From Chondrosia reniformis (taxonomy: Eukaryota > Porifera > Demospongiae > Chondrillida > Chondrillidae), in the NCBI GenBank assembly GCA_947172415.1, contig OX359198.1:4495401-4559400 (forward strand): a stretch of DNA of 64,000 nt. The letters are read 5' to 3'. A model generated the notes under the pieces. It did not search any database, was not told where the DNA came from, and saw nothing but the letters and a program-made list of their open reading frames with translations. This document shows positions 1 through 13,700 of this stretch, one piece after another (the first letter of the stretch is position 1; every line of letters begins with the position of its first letter). Position numbers and translations under genes: made by a program.

Positions 1-836
1 ACGTAAAACTATAGAGATTCTGGATCTCTCTTCTTGTTGGCATTTCCTTTTGTGTTCCAAACCAAGACGTTTCTTCCCACTGGGGGAACAATTACCCTGA
101 AAATTAGTGCAGCTGAAGTAATCAAGACAAGAGCAGTTGGTGACACAAAGACTGTGTGTTATCTCTTGGCACTGAGATGGCATATTATCATCATCATTGA
201 ACATTGAACTCTGGATATTACCCCTACCCACTTATGTCCCCTGGGGAGTGCAATGAGCTAATGGGTGGAACTGAAGTTCGCTTAATAGGAACCAGAGTCT
301 CCCCCTAGCCACTAAAAAAGATGGTCTAGCCATATAGACAACTGATTCGTCCTTATTAGGAGACTCATCAGTATGGTATATGATGGAAGTTTGAGTGGCT
401 AGTCTGCTAATAAGTTTTCCCAAAAGCAAAAATTGTGGTTTCCTAATCAGCAGATAAGGGGTACAGCCAAAAGTGTGGCTGACCACTAATATGAAAAAAA
501 TTAGGGGAACTTAAAGATCTGAAGCCAAGCTTAAATCTTATTTTTTATATGAGACCCAAGAGTGAGTGGCTATATTATCCATATACATACACCAAAGTGC
601 CATGAGCTAAGTGGCATATATCTTGTACCCAGCCGAGTTTATGTGTATTACGGGGCCAGGATCAAATAAAAAGTGATGGCTTCATGTATTATAACAATAT
701 AGGTACCTAATATCATATATCACCAATTATAACAGTTTCTCTTGTCCTTTAATTAAAAAGTGATTTCACTATATATTTATTTACATGCAATGTTGCAGGG
801 CTATAGTGTAAGTATAGCTATACACAAAATACATAC
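1..836. other. No gene recognised at left edge
   Basis: This stretch is AT-rich. It should hold the terminal NPQWL exon of KHx-1 if that gene is complete, but I see no matching sequence. An 84-codon minus-strand open frame at 232-486 has no recognisable motif and no convincing splice sites. Confidence 0.4.
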
Positions 837-3800
837 CATTAACATCTTCTCATTTTGTAAAGGCAAAGTTTTAATTTCGTACTTTGTCACATGATTCAAA
901 GATTTCATGTAAGTACTTTCAGGACATTCATCCTTATCAATGTATGTCAGTAAGTAAGGACGGCCTTCAAAATTATATTGGTATACTGTCTGCTTCCTCC
1001 TAGCAATGTAAGTCACAGCAAAATCCTGGTGTCTTGGTATTATACTCAAAGTTCCTGATTCACTGAATTAATTAATACAAAATATAACATATGCTTATAT
1101 ATTATACAGCCTTTTCTAAGCCTAAGTCCTATATATTAATGAGTCAAATTAATGTTAAAAAATATGTATTTGTGGTTTATAAAGTTGAACATATATATAT
1201 ATACATATTGCAGGTGTGAGGTTATCTTGACAATGACTTGAAACTTTTCTTGTAGATTGTTTGCTGGTCCACTTGTCAACAATGTTACTAAAATCTAGGC
1301 TTCTATCTCCACCGGGATTTTTAACTAAATGTACCATCTAGAACATGTATATAGCTGATCGATTACTACTTTTAATATTGTATAAAATATAAAGACTGCA
1401 GTGTTTGCAATAAAAACTATATAGAAAGAAAAAATATAATAGAACTCAAAAATGTCGGCTAAATACTTACTTTTGGTATAAAATTGAAGCCAAGAAGTGC
1501 TGTACCAGTGCTCAAACACACAGCACCTACTATTCCATACACAATGTTAACTTTGTCACTCAAGAGAAACATGATTGGAGTTATAGCTATCACAGCTAAC
1601 ACAATGGAGTACACTGAAAAGACAATCATTTTTGAGTCATTCAATTCTTTCACTCTAATTTTACGTGTTTCAAATGCAAAAAAGAGACTGAAAATGAGTT
1701 CCACTCCTTTATATGCAAGGAGGATGGGTATTCAGATGTTACTGGTAGGGGATGTACATATACTGTACTTTGCAGGCAATTCTCCTGTCTAAAGGATATG
1801 CGTGTATAGTAGATACATACATACATGGAAGTTCCCCATTCTGAGTAAGTAAGACAATGCTATGTGTTACATTAAATTCTAAAAGGATCAAGAATGATGT
1901 AATGGCTATATAGGCTTACTAATATTGGCATTGATCTAGTTTCCAGTTTATGTATTGCTTCTGGTACAGCTGTTACAATGGCTAGAAATACCATATCAAT
2001 GGTCAATAAAATACCAACCAATATGAACATGTGCCACTCTTGAATTGTCTGTATGGTTGGAAATGATAATACACATAAATGTATTATAAAATTACACATA
2101 CGTACATACATAGAAAATATATATGTTACTAGATATATAAATTATAAATTCAGTTTTATATAGTATTACGTACATACATACAAATAACAACACAACATCT
2201 CATGAATATGATTACCTACACTCAGTCAGTGTAAAAATTAATACTCTAAATACTTTTAGCCTTGAGAGCAATTAATGTGTATATAGATACGAAAGGTAGT
2301 GATGTTTTGAATGTTGTGACAACAATTTATTGTACCCCTTGACTTTGATTTGTTTTTCCCCTTCTGGCTTTACGCAAGATGTAATAGATGCAAAATGTCT
2401 TGGACAGTATAGCTCCATAAATAAGTGAAAAGGCCAACACTGCAACCCAGATCCTAAACTGACAGAGAACACTGGCTACCTCAAAGGAAACCAATCCATC
2501 ATCAATACCAAACAGTATCACTAGCAGGTATAGAGCAATGATTCCAATAATGAAGACCACATTCATGCTAGGACCAGACAGATGTATGATCCTACAAATA
2601 CATAAGTAATCTTAAATAAGCTTTTGTTTATAATTTCATGATTCACTGATGCCCATAAAGTGCGTACATGCAAACTCACATTTTCTTTCTTAAAACTAAA
2701 TTGAAAATAAGACAAGCTACTGCAAACACTACTCCAGTCACAGTAAGAAAGCAATATATGCCAAAGAGAGAGTGAGCTACATATTCATACTCAAACGTCT
2801 TAGGAACACCATCTTTAAAGAAAGCATATATATTTTTGTCAATATTATATACATATTGATACATACGTACATATTACTTCAATGTACAGTGTTCTCTCTT
2901 ACCTGGAAAAACATGATGAGCTTCATCAGAAAATATGGATAGAGTGCCATTAAAATCACCAAAATATGTTCTACTTAGGCCTCCTAACACGGACAGAAAA
3001 TTACATATCATAAACCATAAGATGGCATTCATTCTATGAAAACTGAAAAAGATCTATATGAAGTTTATGTATATCATTTTTCTGTAACAGTTATTTCATG
3101 TATATATACTTTGTATATATCTTTGTTACCTGTGCCTGTGTCTCTCCTGTATATAAAAAGCTGTAACTTTTCTGGTAATCTATCTCCATTGTCTTGAAGT
3201 TTAAAATTTCCCTTAATGTAAAATATCTTGTGTATATATACATATATACGTATTTATAGTACTAATTGCTTAAACTGTATATTTCGTTGGTTGCATATAT
3301 GTACGTATAATAAAATGTTGTAATTATTCCTACATATAATATTATAGAGGTTCATTGATAATTCAAGCTTGCAGAATAGCGTAAAATCTTTAACATTGAA
3401 ACAGATTATTTGTTTGGTTCCCAGATATTGAAACAGATTATTTGTTTGGTTCCCAGATATTGAAACAGATTATTTGTTTGGTTCCCAGGTGATCAGTTGA
3501 ATAACTGCAAACAAAGATATTTTTCAATACTTTTAGGATTTTATGCTGTTGCTGCTGTTCATGCTCAAATAATTAACTATTGTATTAAAAACTATAGTTG
3601 TACACAATATTTCTTACTGTTAATCCAGGAAATGATGTATTCAATGCATTACTATATATTGCTTTCTCAATGTCTCTATTACTGTTATCTGAAAATCCTG
3701 GAGAAAACGTCTCTAGACTGATGTTTTTCATTTGATCAGTGTTATGGAGTGCTTTAGCTGCAAGCCATGTAGCATCATATGCAAATAAGGCTAGGTCATT

Positions 3801-6800
3801 CTGGTCAGTATTCTTTGTACTGTAATATTGATTTTTTTTTCAGCATACTTGTCCCAAAAACTCTCTAATGTCTAACATTTTATGTAAATACATATAATTT
3901 ACCTGTTGAACTATGTGTATGTACACTGTAGTTACAAGGTGTCATCTTGCACTAACCAGGTTTCCAATTGCTACTCCTTTAGCTTTCTTGTCATATCTTG
4001 GGTAGTGGTTAATGAGTATCATTTGATTGACTATTGATTGTCTCTGTTCTCTGGTGCAAGAAAATGGAGTGTACGTTTTCCCACTGGAGTTGGGTGTCTG
4101 TTCCCAGAAATTGTCAACATACCACCCAAATATTATCCAGGCATAATTTGGAGATGTCATTCCTAAGGACTCAGCCTGTGGACAAAGTGTTACTAGTTCA
4201 ACTAATTTCATACAGTTATACAGTGGTATTCTTCTAATGTATACATATATTATTAGTTATATAATGTACATACAACCTTTGAGACAATCCTTATTGACCA
4301 GCTAGATCACACTTCAAAAGCATTACATATAATATATGTTTAGCATAGTATTTGCAGTGACTATATAAATAATTCCTTAACATTAATATAATAATTATAT
4401 ATGTAGTAGTCAAAGGCAGTATACATATTATATATATATATGACCATCTTCAAATAAAGAACACAGAACACTAACTACACTAAATCCATGCAGCTTCAGT
4501 ACAGTACCTGACATAAGATTTCGTATATATATAGTAAATAGGTACACAGGAGCCCATGGATGAATGTGTACATGAATTTACTTGCACTGTATATAGAGTG
4601 GAATCTCATTATAGTGAAACTCATTATCTCAACTCATCTCAACTCAACTCATGAGCTTGCACGCACGCATATTTATCCAAATCCACCCCTACGTATCCAA
4701 TTACACTCCTGCACAAGTACACACATGGATAAGTAATAGAAAACATAAGCAGAGATGACGGAGCTTAAAGTACCACAGTTTTACTACGGTCGTCTAAACG
4801 AATTTCTTTACATCAATATATATAGCAACACTTTTGGCTTAAACTTAGCATGAACGTATACAAATACGTTTTATCTAACCTTCGCTACAACTCGCTTATT
4901 CACGGTAGCTCCTTCTCGTAGGAGAGCGTCGACTTGTCATAGCCGTTCTCGAAAGGATGATCTTCTTTAGCAACGAGTCGGTGACGTTTACCCAACGTCA
5001 CAAGATTCACAAAATGTGTGTACGGAGCGACATACGAAGGTGTTGGTGACGCATTAGAAAAACATCACAATACATCACCAGCTTGCGCAATCGTAACTTT
5101 GAATTCTTCATTATATCTTGATTATTTTGCTCATTTAATTAAGCAAAACTTCGCCAGACGTTTCTTATACACATGTACCATGATATATGTTGATTTCACA
5201 GTTATCTGACAAACTGACAATTTTTATCAATATAACACGTGGTTTGCATATAAATTTCCCATAGGTTTTCTATAGTCCTATGGCCTTTTATATGCAAACT
5301 TTGTCCTCCGTTTTCTAACAAACGGAGACCTAAATAAAAATCCCTTAATTTGAAACGAGTTTTATACCCTAATCTTTATGATGATATGCCCATTTTGTTT
5401 TTAGGTTCTTTCTTGGAGCCATATATATTATTTATATTATATTATATTAGATTAGATTACCTTTGTATATTGTAACTTGCACTGTATATACAAAACACAC
5501 GTTACTTCAATAGCAAAAAGAAATTTTGGAACATGGTTTACTCATTGACAATGCTTTCTATAGGCTATGGGAGTATTCATATGAAAATGTTAGCTTTTCA
5601 TACCACACATTATAACATTTAGTTATTTACCTTTCATGCACTCCATCAATAACCTTTTCTCCAATATCAAGAAATTTTTCACTTGGCACTTTGGTTGGAT
5701 CACTCTCAATGCAAGCAGCACAAGCTACTCTTAGATGAAGGAAGCTAAAATGGTATTGATAAACAGCATCACTCAATAATCCACCACAATTGGTTCAAAG
5801 AATAATGTGGTGGTTTAATGGTGTTGGCGGTTCACTGAGGTTTTCAGATTACTTAATTCAGAGACACTGCTGCTTATTATTCAGATTATTCTTTTAAGCA
5901 CATTTATATAATAGAAAATATATTAGGGCAATTTATGAATAAATTATTAATAATAATAATAATAATGATAGTACAGTGGACCCTCGCTTATCCGGACCCA
6001 ACAGGACTGGACTATGTCAAGATAACTGAAACAACCAGATATGTGAAGCAATAATTATTGTACGCGCCAAAAGAAAAGTCGCCTTGATCGAGATTTTCAA
6101 GCGAGGAATGAGTAGTATTTCGGTTAATTTTGTCGAGTGGTTAGTTCAAGTAAGGTAGTTTGGTCTTTAAAGTATCACAACTACGCTTCCTTTTCAAGGA
6201 GACATCGCTACAGCTAGCCATTGTCGTAAACTCGTACACGCTATTAAACGATGGACGTAATTAGAAAACAGAATTGAAGGCCCGATAATCTGAGTGGCTG
6301 GGTACTCAATAAGCGAGGGTCCACTGTACAATAAATTAGTAAGATGAGGATACTAACACAAAAAATCAAAATACAACATTTACTAAATATAACATCTATA
6401 TTATTAAAATAATGATAATATTATAATTCTCATAGAATGACAGATAGTAAAGGAAACATGTAAAAAGGTGAAAGTATAAAGGATATACATGGAATGATTT
6501 GAGTTAAACAATTTAGTCAGTGTCCAACAAAGTTTTTATGTGGATAGGGGGACCAGAGCCTCACTGATAGTGAGGTCAAGGGTGGTTTGGATAGGTGGGA
6601 TTGGGTACAAATCCTACGGCAGACCTTGTGCCCCTCAGGCAAGTGATTTAGGATCGAAGGAGAGAGAATCCAATCACATGGCTATAAGGCTGGTCCCTCT
6701 TCCTGGCAAGCATTGAGGCAAGATGTTTGTACACGACATTCTCTTGTTTGCTAATCCCTCCAGAGGTGTAGAAGACCTGGGGTGCAAAGCTCCCATGCTC

Positions 6801-9800
6801 GACTTCGTGGATGCGTTCGTCATAATTGTCTTCTCTTCTCCATCTCATTTCAACAATAGCAGATGTTTAAGGTTAGTTGGAGCAAAAGGGTAGTGAATAT
6901 ACCTGTACATCAAAAAATGCCCTTCTTGACCTCTACCAAAAGCCTGTGGTGCTAATGTCAAGCCTTGCATGGTCGTCTGTATTTACTGTCCTTAGATGGA
7001 AACATTCATTGTCAAGCCTTTGCATAGCAGGTTCCAAGCAGACATCATGGCATACCTCAGAGAGGAGCTCTGCAGTCAGATCTCAAATCTCGCTATGATG
7101 GTGGATGGGAAATGCTCCTCTGTTGCAGCTTAGGGCACAGAGAATGCATTCCTACAAATGCAGTTGCTTGGTAGGAAGGGTGGAGTCCAGCCGTACCCCA
7201 GACAAACTGCATCCCTGAATGCTCTCTTATGAAGAACCTGTTCTCGATGGGTAGCATAGTCAGCCAGCTAGAAGCACCTTTCTCTCCCGCAAGAGGCCAA
7301 AATCTTAGCTGATTTGCAGAGAGGTCTTCCTTCAGTTTCTAAAGGTTTTCTTTCAGCCATTTCTCCTTCTTTGAGATATTTCTAGAGTCTCTCAGTGGAG
7401 CTGCTGTATTGGGTACTCTGGTTGATGATTATAGAGCAGCCATGCCAGATGCCATTCGCTCAGACAATTCAAAGTCATGGGGAGCTCTGGTGCATGACCG
7501 GGTTGCATATTCCCTTACCACCCATGCAGCAGGACAAAGTAAAGATTCTTCGCTCCTCATCATTAACCTGTCTTCCTATCAGTGGTGGGATTGATAACTG
7601 CCTAATGGCATCCTCCAGAGGTTGCATCAAGTTTGCAATATTGAGGACAGTGCGTAGTAGGAAGTTCCACCTGCTACACAGGCCTTTGGTCAGAGCTGAG
7701 TATGCAGCATGAGGTTGACTTTTTGCGATGTCTGATAGCCTCTTGACCTCACTCTTCCATCACTCGACTTTCTTCCTGACAAAGCTTTAAACAAAGGATC
7801 TGGTTCACACAGCAGACAGATGTTGTTTCCCCTCAGCTGTCAGATTCAGGCCAGTTCTGAAGAATACTTTTTCGGCTGCTTCCAGGTGATCCTCTTTGAC
7901 TATTAACCAAGATTTTGCTGTATTGGGGTAGTAGCCATACTCTGGACTGTCTTGCAGTATCAATTAGCTTTTGGATTAAAGGAAGAATGCCCAGGGCATA
8001 CATAGGCGTAGCAAGGGGGTCACCTTGCATTGTTCCCTCTGTGGAGTAAAAGACTTCTTCGCCGATGAATAGGTAAGACTGCTCTCAATAAGTACTGATA
8101 AGAATTTGGGCTAGAGGAGGGCATAGAGTGTGGATGTTAATGAGGGTGGCCTGCCTGCCTGCCTGTGAAGGAGGATAGACTCTCAGGATCCACATATTAG
8201 GTGCATATTCTTCTAGCCCTATTGCGATGTTATTGCAGAGATCTGATGAGGCCCTGGAAAAGGATGTGCACATTCTGCACCAACCAGAGGCATTGATACC
8301 AGAGGAGTCAGCAGAACACTGTGTTCGTAGGATGATTTCTCTGATGGTTTTTCCATCAATGCTGTCAAAAATAACTGGATGGCATTCATCATTAGGGCTC
8401 TGGTCAACAATGCAATTTTGACTTACTGGTTTTCCCTCTGGGTGCTTGCTCTTAAGCTTATCCAGTACAATCCATTTAGCTGTCTATTCAGAGGGAGGTT
8501 CAACTAGAATATATATGGGGTTGCAGTGGACCTCCACATTGGTCATCAGTAATGATCTTCAGGGCAGCTTTTATCCTCCCAGCAAATATCAGACGGGCAA
8601 AAGCACAACTGGCATCAGTTTAGCTTCTATGGTCTGCTTTTCTCAATCTCAGCTGGATTGCTCTTCACTCCTGCAGTAGACTCTCGATGTCTCCTTCTTT
8701 CCACAAGCTGAGCCTTTTCTCAAGACATGAAATATGATCCCGTGATTTGGATTTGGCATGAGGTTTCTGTAACAGCAGGTGAGGCATGGCCATAGTGGCT
8801 AATATGATGACCTTCTCCAGAGGTGATTTATTACCATACTCATGGAAAAGTCTGGAGAGCTCGGTTACAAACAGTGTTCCAACTTTACCTGAAGGTATGC
8901 TGAAGATGTTTCTTTTCCATTTCATCATTTTGTCGTAGGCTGCTCCTATTTGCCGACAGATGGACAAACCATCAACAGAATTTCCCCAGGTAAAACTGAG
9001 GCTCCTCATTTTCTCGAAAGGTGGAAGAGACAATATTGATCCAGTGGAACTTGCGATGTCGTCAGACAAGTTCCGCATGCAGGTGCACCGTATCAGGCTC
9101 AGAATTGGGAGATTGGATGCTACGTATATAACGTTGGCACTGTAGGATTAGTCACTATAGCAATTTTGGTTTCCTGGTAGTCTTAGTGAATCTTCATTCT
9201 CACACCTTATGTTTCTCAATGGGATGTAACCCATGCTTTTCCTTCCATTTATAACACATTTACAGTTTCTACATCTACTGCTGTTATTACACGTACAGAA
9301 AAGCAGGCATCTTTTCACCTTTTCGCCAAAAAGCAACTTATGAAAATAATACAGTGGAACTTCTGTTAATGGACCTTCCCAACAGTGAAAACCTCCACTA
9401 CAATGACCCAGAAGTAAAGCACTAACTGAGCTTCCTATTAAACTAGTATATAAGAACCCTCCGTATAGCAGAAACCTCTCAGTTTCATAATAACGAACTT
9501 ACTTCCTTTGCCAAAGTGTAAATTCTGTCTTCATTTAACAGAAAAGGGATTCACAATTCGAATAAGTTACATTATTAAGTGACTTTAGCTACTATCTACA
9601 GCAGTCTATTGGCAGTTAAAGATGGAAATACTTCTTGGAGCTTCTTAACATAGAGTTCTGGTCCATAGAAGCGGTAAATATACGGAACTTCCAAGCCATA
9701 ACCAAGCGCCTCTGTTTACCTTTTCACTCATGACTTCAGCAAAGGCCTTGTTCATTTTGAAAGATATACGTATACACAGGGCAATGAGAAAAGGCGGAAA

Positions 9801-10725
9801 TAGCAGAATCAGCGGAAATGAAGGATTCCTTTCCCTGATTCATTCCATTCCAAATTGCGACCAGATTTGTTCCTTTCAAATCTAGTGATAGGTAGGTAGC
9901 TGTCATCTATGGACAGGAGGAGCATCTCAAAGAAGATAGATAAATATGAACAGAATTGACAGAGACAGGAAAGCTTCTATTAGGACAAACTGAGAACTGT
10001 CATTCTTAAATGTCCTTTAAAAAGCTATGTAAAAGACCTAAATGAGCATGCACTTGTACAAAACTAATATTGTCTTGAAAAGTATCTTCTTTGAGATGCT
10101 CCTCTTATCCATAGATGGCAGCTGCTTAACTATCACTGAATCCCTGCAGGACGACAAATAATTTTTGGAGAGCCATGTACACTTTACTGAAGCAACTACT
10201 ACTAGCAACCTATTGATAGAGTTGCAATGTTTCAGTTTGTGCCAGACAGACTAGTATAGATGACTTTTCAATCATAATTAAGGAATGTAGTTACATGTGT
10301 GCATGTAAATACGAAGTCTGAGAAATTGTTTCTGAGTAAAAACGAGAATTGTGCAATACCTCCTAAATAAAGGAAAAAGACATTGTCCCAACAACATTCA
10401 TTATTCGGAGGTTCCACTGTATATATAAGTTGTGTAGAGTCGATTTTTTGTTTGAATTGATATTATTGTTATTTCATTTACATTTAAATTGCATGTGCAA
10501 TTGGCAAATTATTAGGTGTGAATTATGTAATTTTAGTAGTAATCGAAACATCCCGGAAGAGGCAGAAAAATGAGGTGACGGTGTATGTATCTCCCTTTCT
10601 GGATAAATAAATTGGTTCAGTGGAATTTTAAATGGGTTGGTGAGGCTGGCAGATTAAAGAGGAGGCAGATATTTGAGGCGACACTGCATGTATATACACA
10701 TTAAATTGGTAGACGTTATAGAAAG

Positions 10726-10756
<31 letters not shown>

Positions 10757-13700
10757 ATACTAACCCTTCAGGAAAGAGTGTGTCTAGAGTTAGGTGTCTG
10801 CTTTTCTTTCTTGACATTTCAATTATACTGTATCTCCTTCCATCTTTTCTGCATATTATATTTAGAAGTGGACATATTTGCTTTTGTTCAAGAACCTCCT
10901 CCTTGAGTATCACAACTCCTATTTTAAGAATTGTTTCTTCTCCAAGCTTAATCAACTCATCCAGTTTTAGTGTAGATGCAGCAACACTATAACATCAGTA
11001 ATAATTCAATGTATATACATGTAGTTACAATTTCTTATTAATGGCTTCACCTTGAATTGAAGCTGTGCTGATAAAAATCACTTTCAAAATGCTTTATTTT
11101 CAAACTTGTCAGCTCAGGATATTGATCACCATAGGCTCTGTTAGTATCCCAAATGACTTTTCCTAGTCTGGGAGAATATATTTATGTACATCCAGGCATT
11201 GAATTGAATCGAGTGCATGACAATATTATTATTCAGTATAACATGTATATATACCGTAAACAAGATCTCACAAAGCTATTGGGGAAATGTGTTCAGGGTA
11301 ACATGATTCAACAGATAGATCTTAAAGGGCAATACTGCCAATACTACCACTCTGCTAGAAGGCCTATTATGTAACCCAAACTTTCATAATTGGTTGGTTA
11401 TCTCTGAACCTATAACTATACAAGATAAATAAAAATATTTTAAAAATGAACTTAGAAGTAGGGATGCTTGGAAGTGCTTCCAACCGTCACTAATAAATAT
11501 CTGGAAAAAGTAGCTAAACAAGAAAGTGATCATGTGACAAGCTTAGGGATAACCATATAGAAGTGGCATATATACTGAAATTTAAATGACTTAACCATAC
11601 ACGTGCACATCACTTCCATGTTTGGGCTCATCATCCCTACTCTGATCTAAGATATATACCTATTTACACATTAAATTTAGTCTTTGTAGCGAATTTGGTA
11701 TATTTTTCTACTAGGATGTTATGGTACAGAGGTTTTCGCTGCATAGCTAGTAGGGTTACTGATAATTTACAGCTGTAATGGGGTAGACATGTTTTACATG
11801 ATATAGACATTATAATTATTATCTTCATTTTTTCAATATAATTTAACTTAAGATATAAGATGTACAGTATTACTATATTAAGAAATTTATGTAGTCTTAA
11901 ATTCCAAAAAGAATTCATTATAGACATAGCTACACAGCTAGTGCAAGGTGCTATATCTCCTAGCTGTGGTTGTTAACTATAACAACCTTTCAAAATATAG
12001 GTCCTACTGCTATGTGGCATATCAGAGAGTACCAGACCTGCCAAGGCTAGGCTTAGAGCATGCGTGAGAGTTTCTCAAGAAATGAGTGAGACTGCCCCAA
12101 AAATGCGTGAGATTTCAAAAAAAATTCGCTCACTACGCTCGCGTACATTTCCCTCAATATCCCTTACTGTTAACATTAGATGGCTAATACCATACATTAC
12201 GTCATCGATTAAAAATGGAGGAGAAAGCGCCGCTGCGCTTACGGGTTACTGCTAGATCATGAGTCTATAAGTCGTAATAAATGGGATACGGATAGATCAT
12301 CGACAAGAATTTAAAGATATATACTCCACAGCCAAGGAATAGCCCCATCAGCCTGTATGGCTGATCTGCCTGCTGGGGAGACTAGAGTGAGTGTGACAGT
12401 GGGTGAGAATCAGGAAAAGGTGTGAGATCTGGCAGAGATATGCGTGTGAGCGTGACATGACAGTCAAATGCGTGAGACTTGGCAGGTCTGACTGAGTACG
12501 GGAGTACTCTCTAAAGTAGGCATAGTCGAACAACATGGCCGCTCTATCCAATGTATTAGCAAGCAACATTATATTTGGTTATTTGCAGCCATTAATGCAC
12601 GCTTTTCTAAATGCCATTTAAAATTTTCAAAATACACTTTTTCTTTTTCGAATGGACTAGCGCTAATATACAAACTTATGTGGGCATATACAAATTATAA
12701 ATCGTCACAAATATTTCCGAACTAGGGAATAGACAGCCCTGTAAGTCCGAATGTGCTCTAAATGAAGCATGTTAATTGTGAAAAGCGAAAATGGTGGTCT
12801 TCTCGGCCGCCATTTTTATATAAAAAGTTAATGGTTTTTGTCATATATATTTCTCTTGTCTGAGACGTTATTTCGAGATTTTCGCCAAGGAAACTTTTAA
12901 AACTAATTAGAGCAAGTAAATTTAACAAGAAAAGGGAGAATACAAGTAAATAAAAAAGTGATGTTAGAAGTAAAAATGGCAGTGTTCACTAGTATATCTG
13001 CAAGAAGTATCGAAATAAGACAGTCATTATATGATAAGGCTAATCATACAGAAGTTGCATATGTACTGAAATTTAAGTAACCTAACCATAAACGTCTGTG
13101 TTTGGGCTCACCAACCTGAAGTTGAACACTGCCATTCCTACTTCTAGCATTATTTTTGTAAATGTTATTTTATTTACTTGTTACTGTATGTCAGATACAG
13201 TTTACTATGTGTGAAAGGTTAATTGTACAATCAGGCTGAAGCTAACAATTTCATTGTCCTAATGCTAAGCACAATTCCATAGTGTTGGTTGACGTCTACA
13301 GCAACTAAAACATCACAATGGCAGTAGCATTAATTCCAATTGTAACTAATAACTCAGTAAATTGAGACAAATCTACAACTAAAGTGCATTGCATTGCCAA
13401 GAACACACTTTCCTTCTATCTTCAAATTAACAGTCTCCTGGCAGGGTTTCATCAAAAATGGTTTCACAGCCATAGCAATCTTCTTCTTTAGCAATTCCTT
13501 GTCTTTCAAAGGAAATATACTAGTTCCGATAAATCCCTTTATAAAGAGTACACAATTTGATATGAAATTACTGAGCAATAAGATGAAAAGTCAATTTACA
13601 TGACAACATGTAAGACCTACATACTATAGTAGTTATTTCAATGCAGCAGTTATAAATACTACCCGATAAGATATGGGCCCTGGTTTAACATACACTATTT

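Noticed and set aside
7395-7712. Plus-strand frames of 60-105 codons between 6.9 and 8.7 kb
   Set aside because: They are antisense shadows of the minus-strand RT-element pieces.
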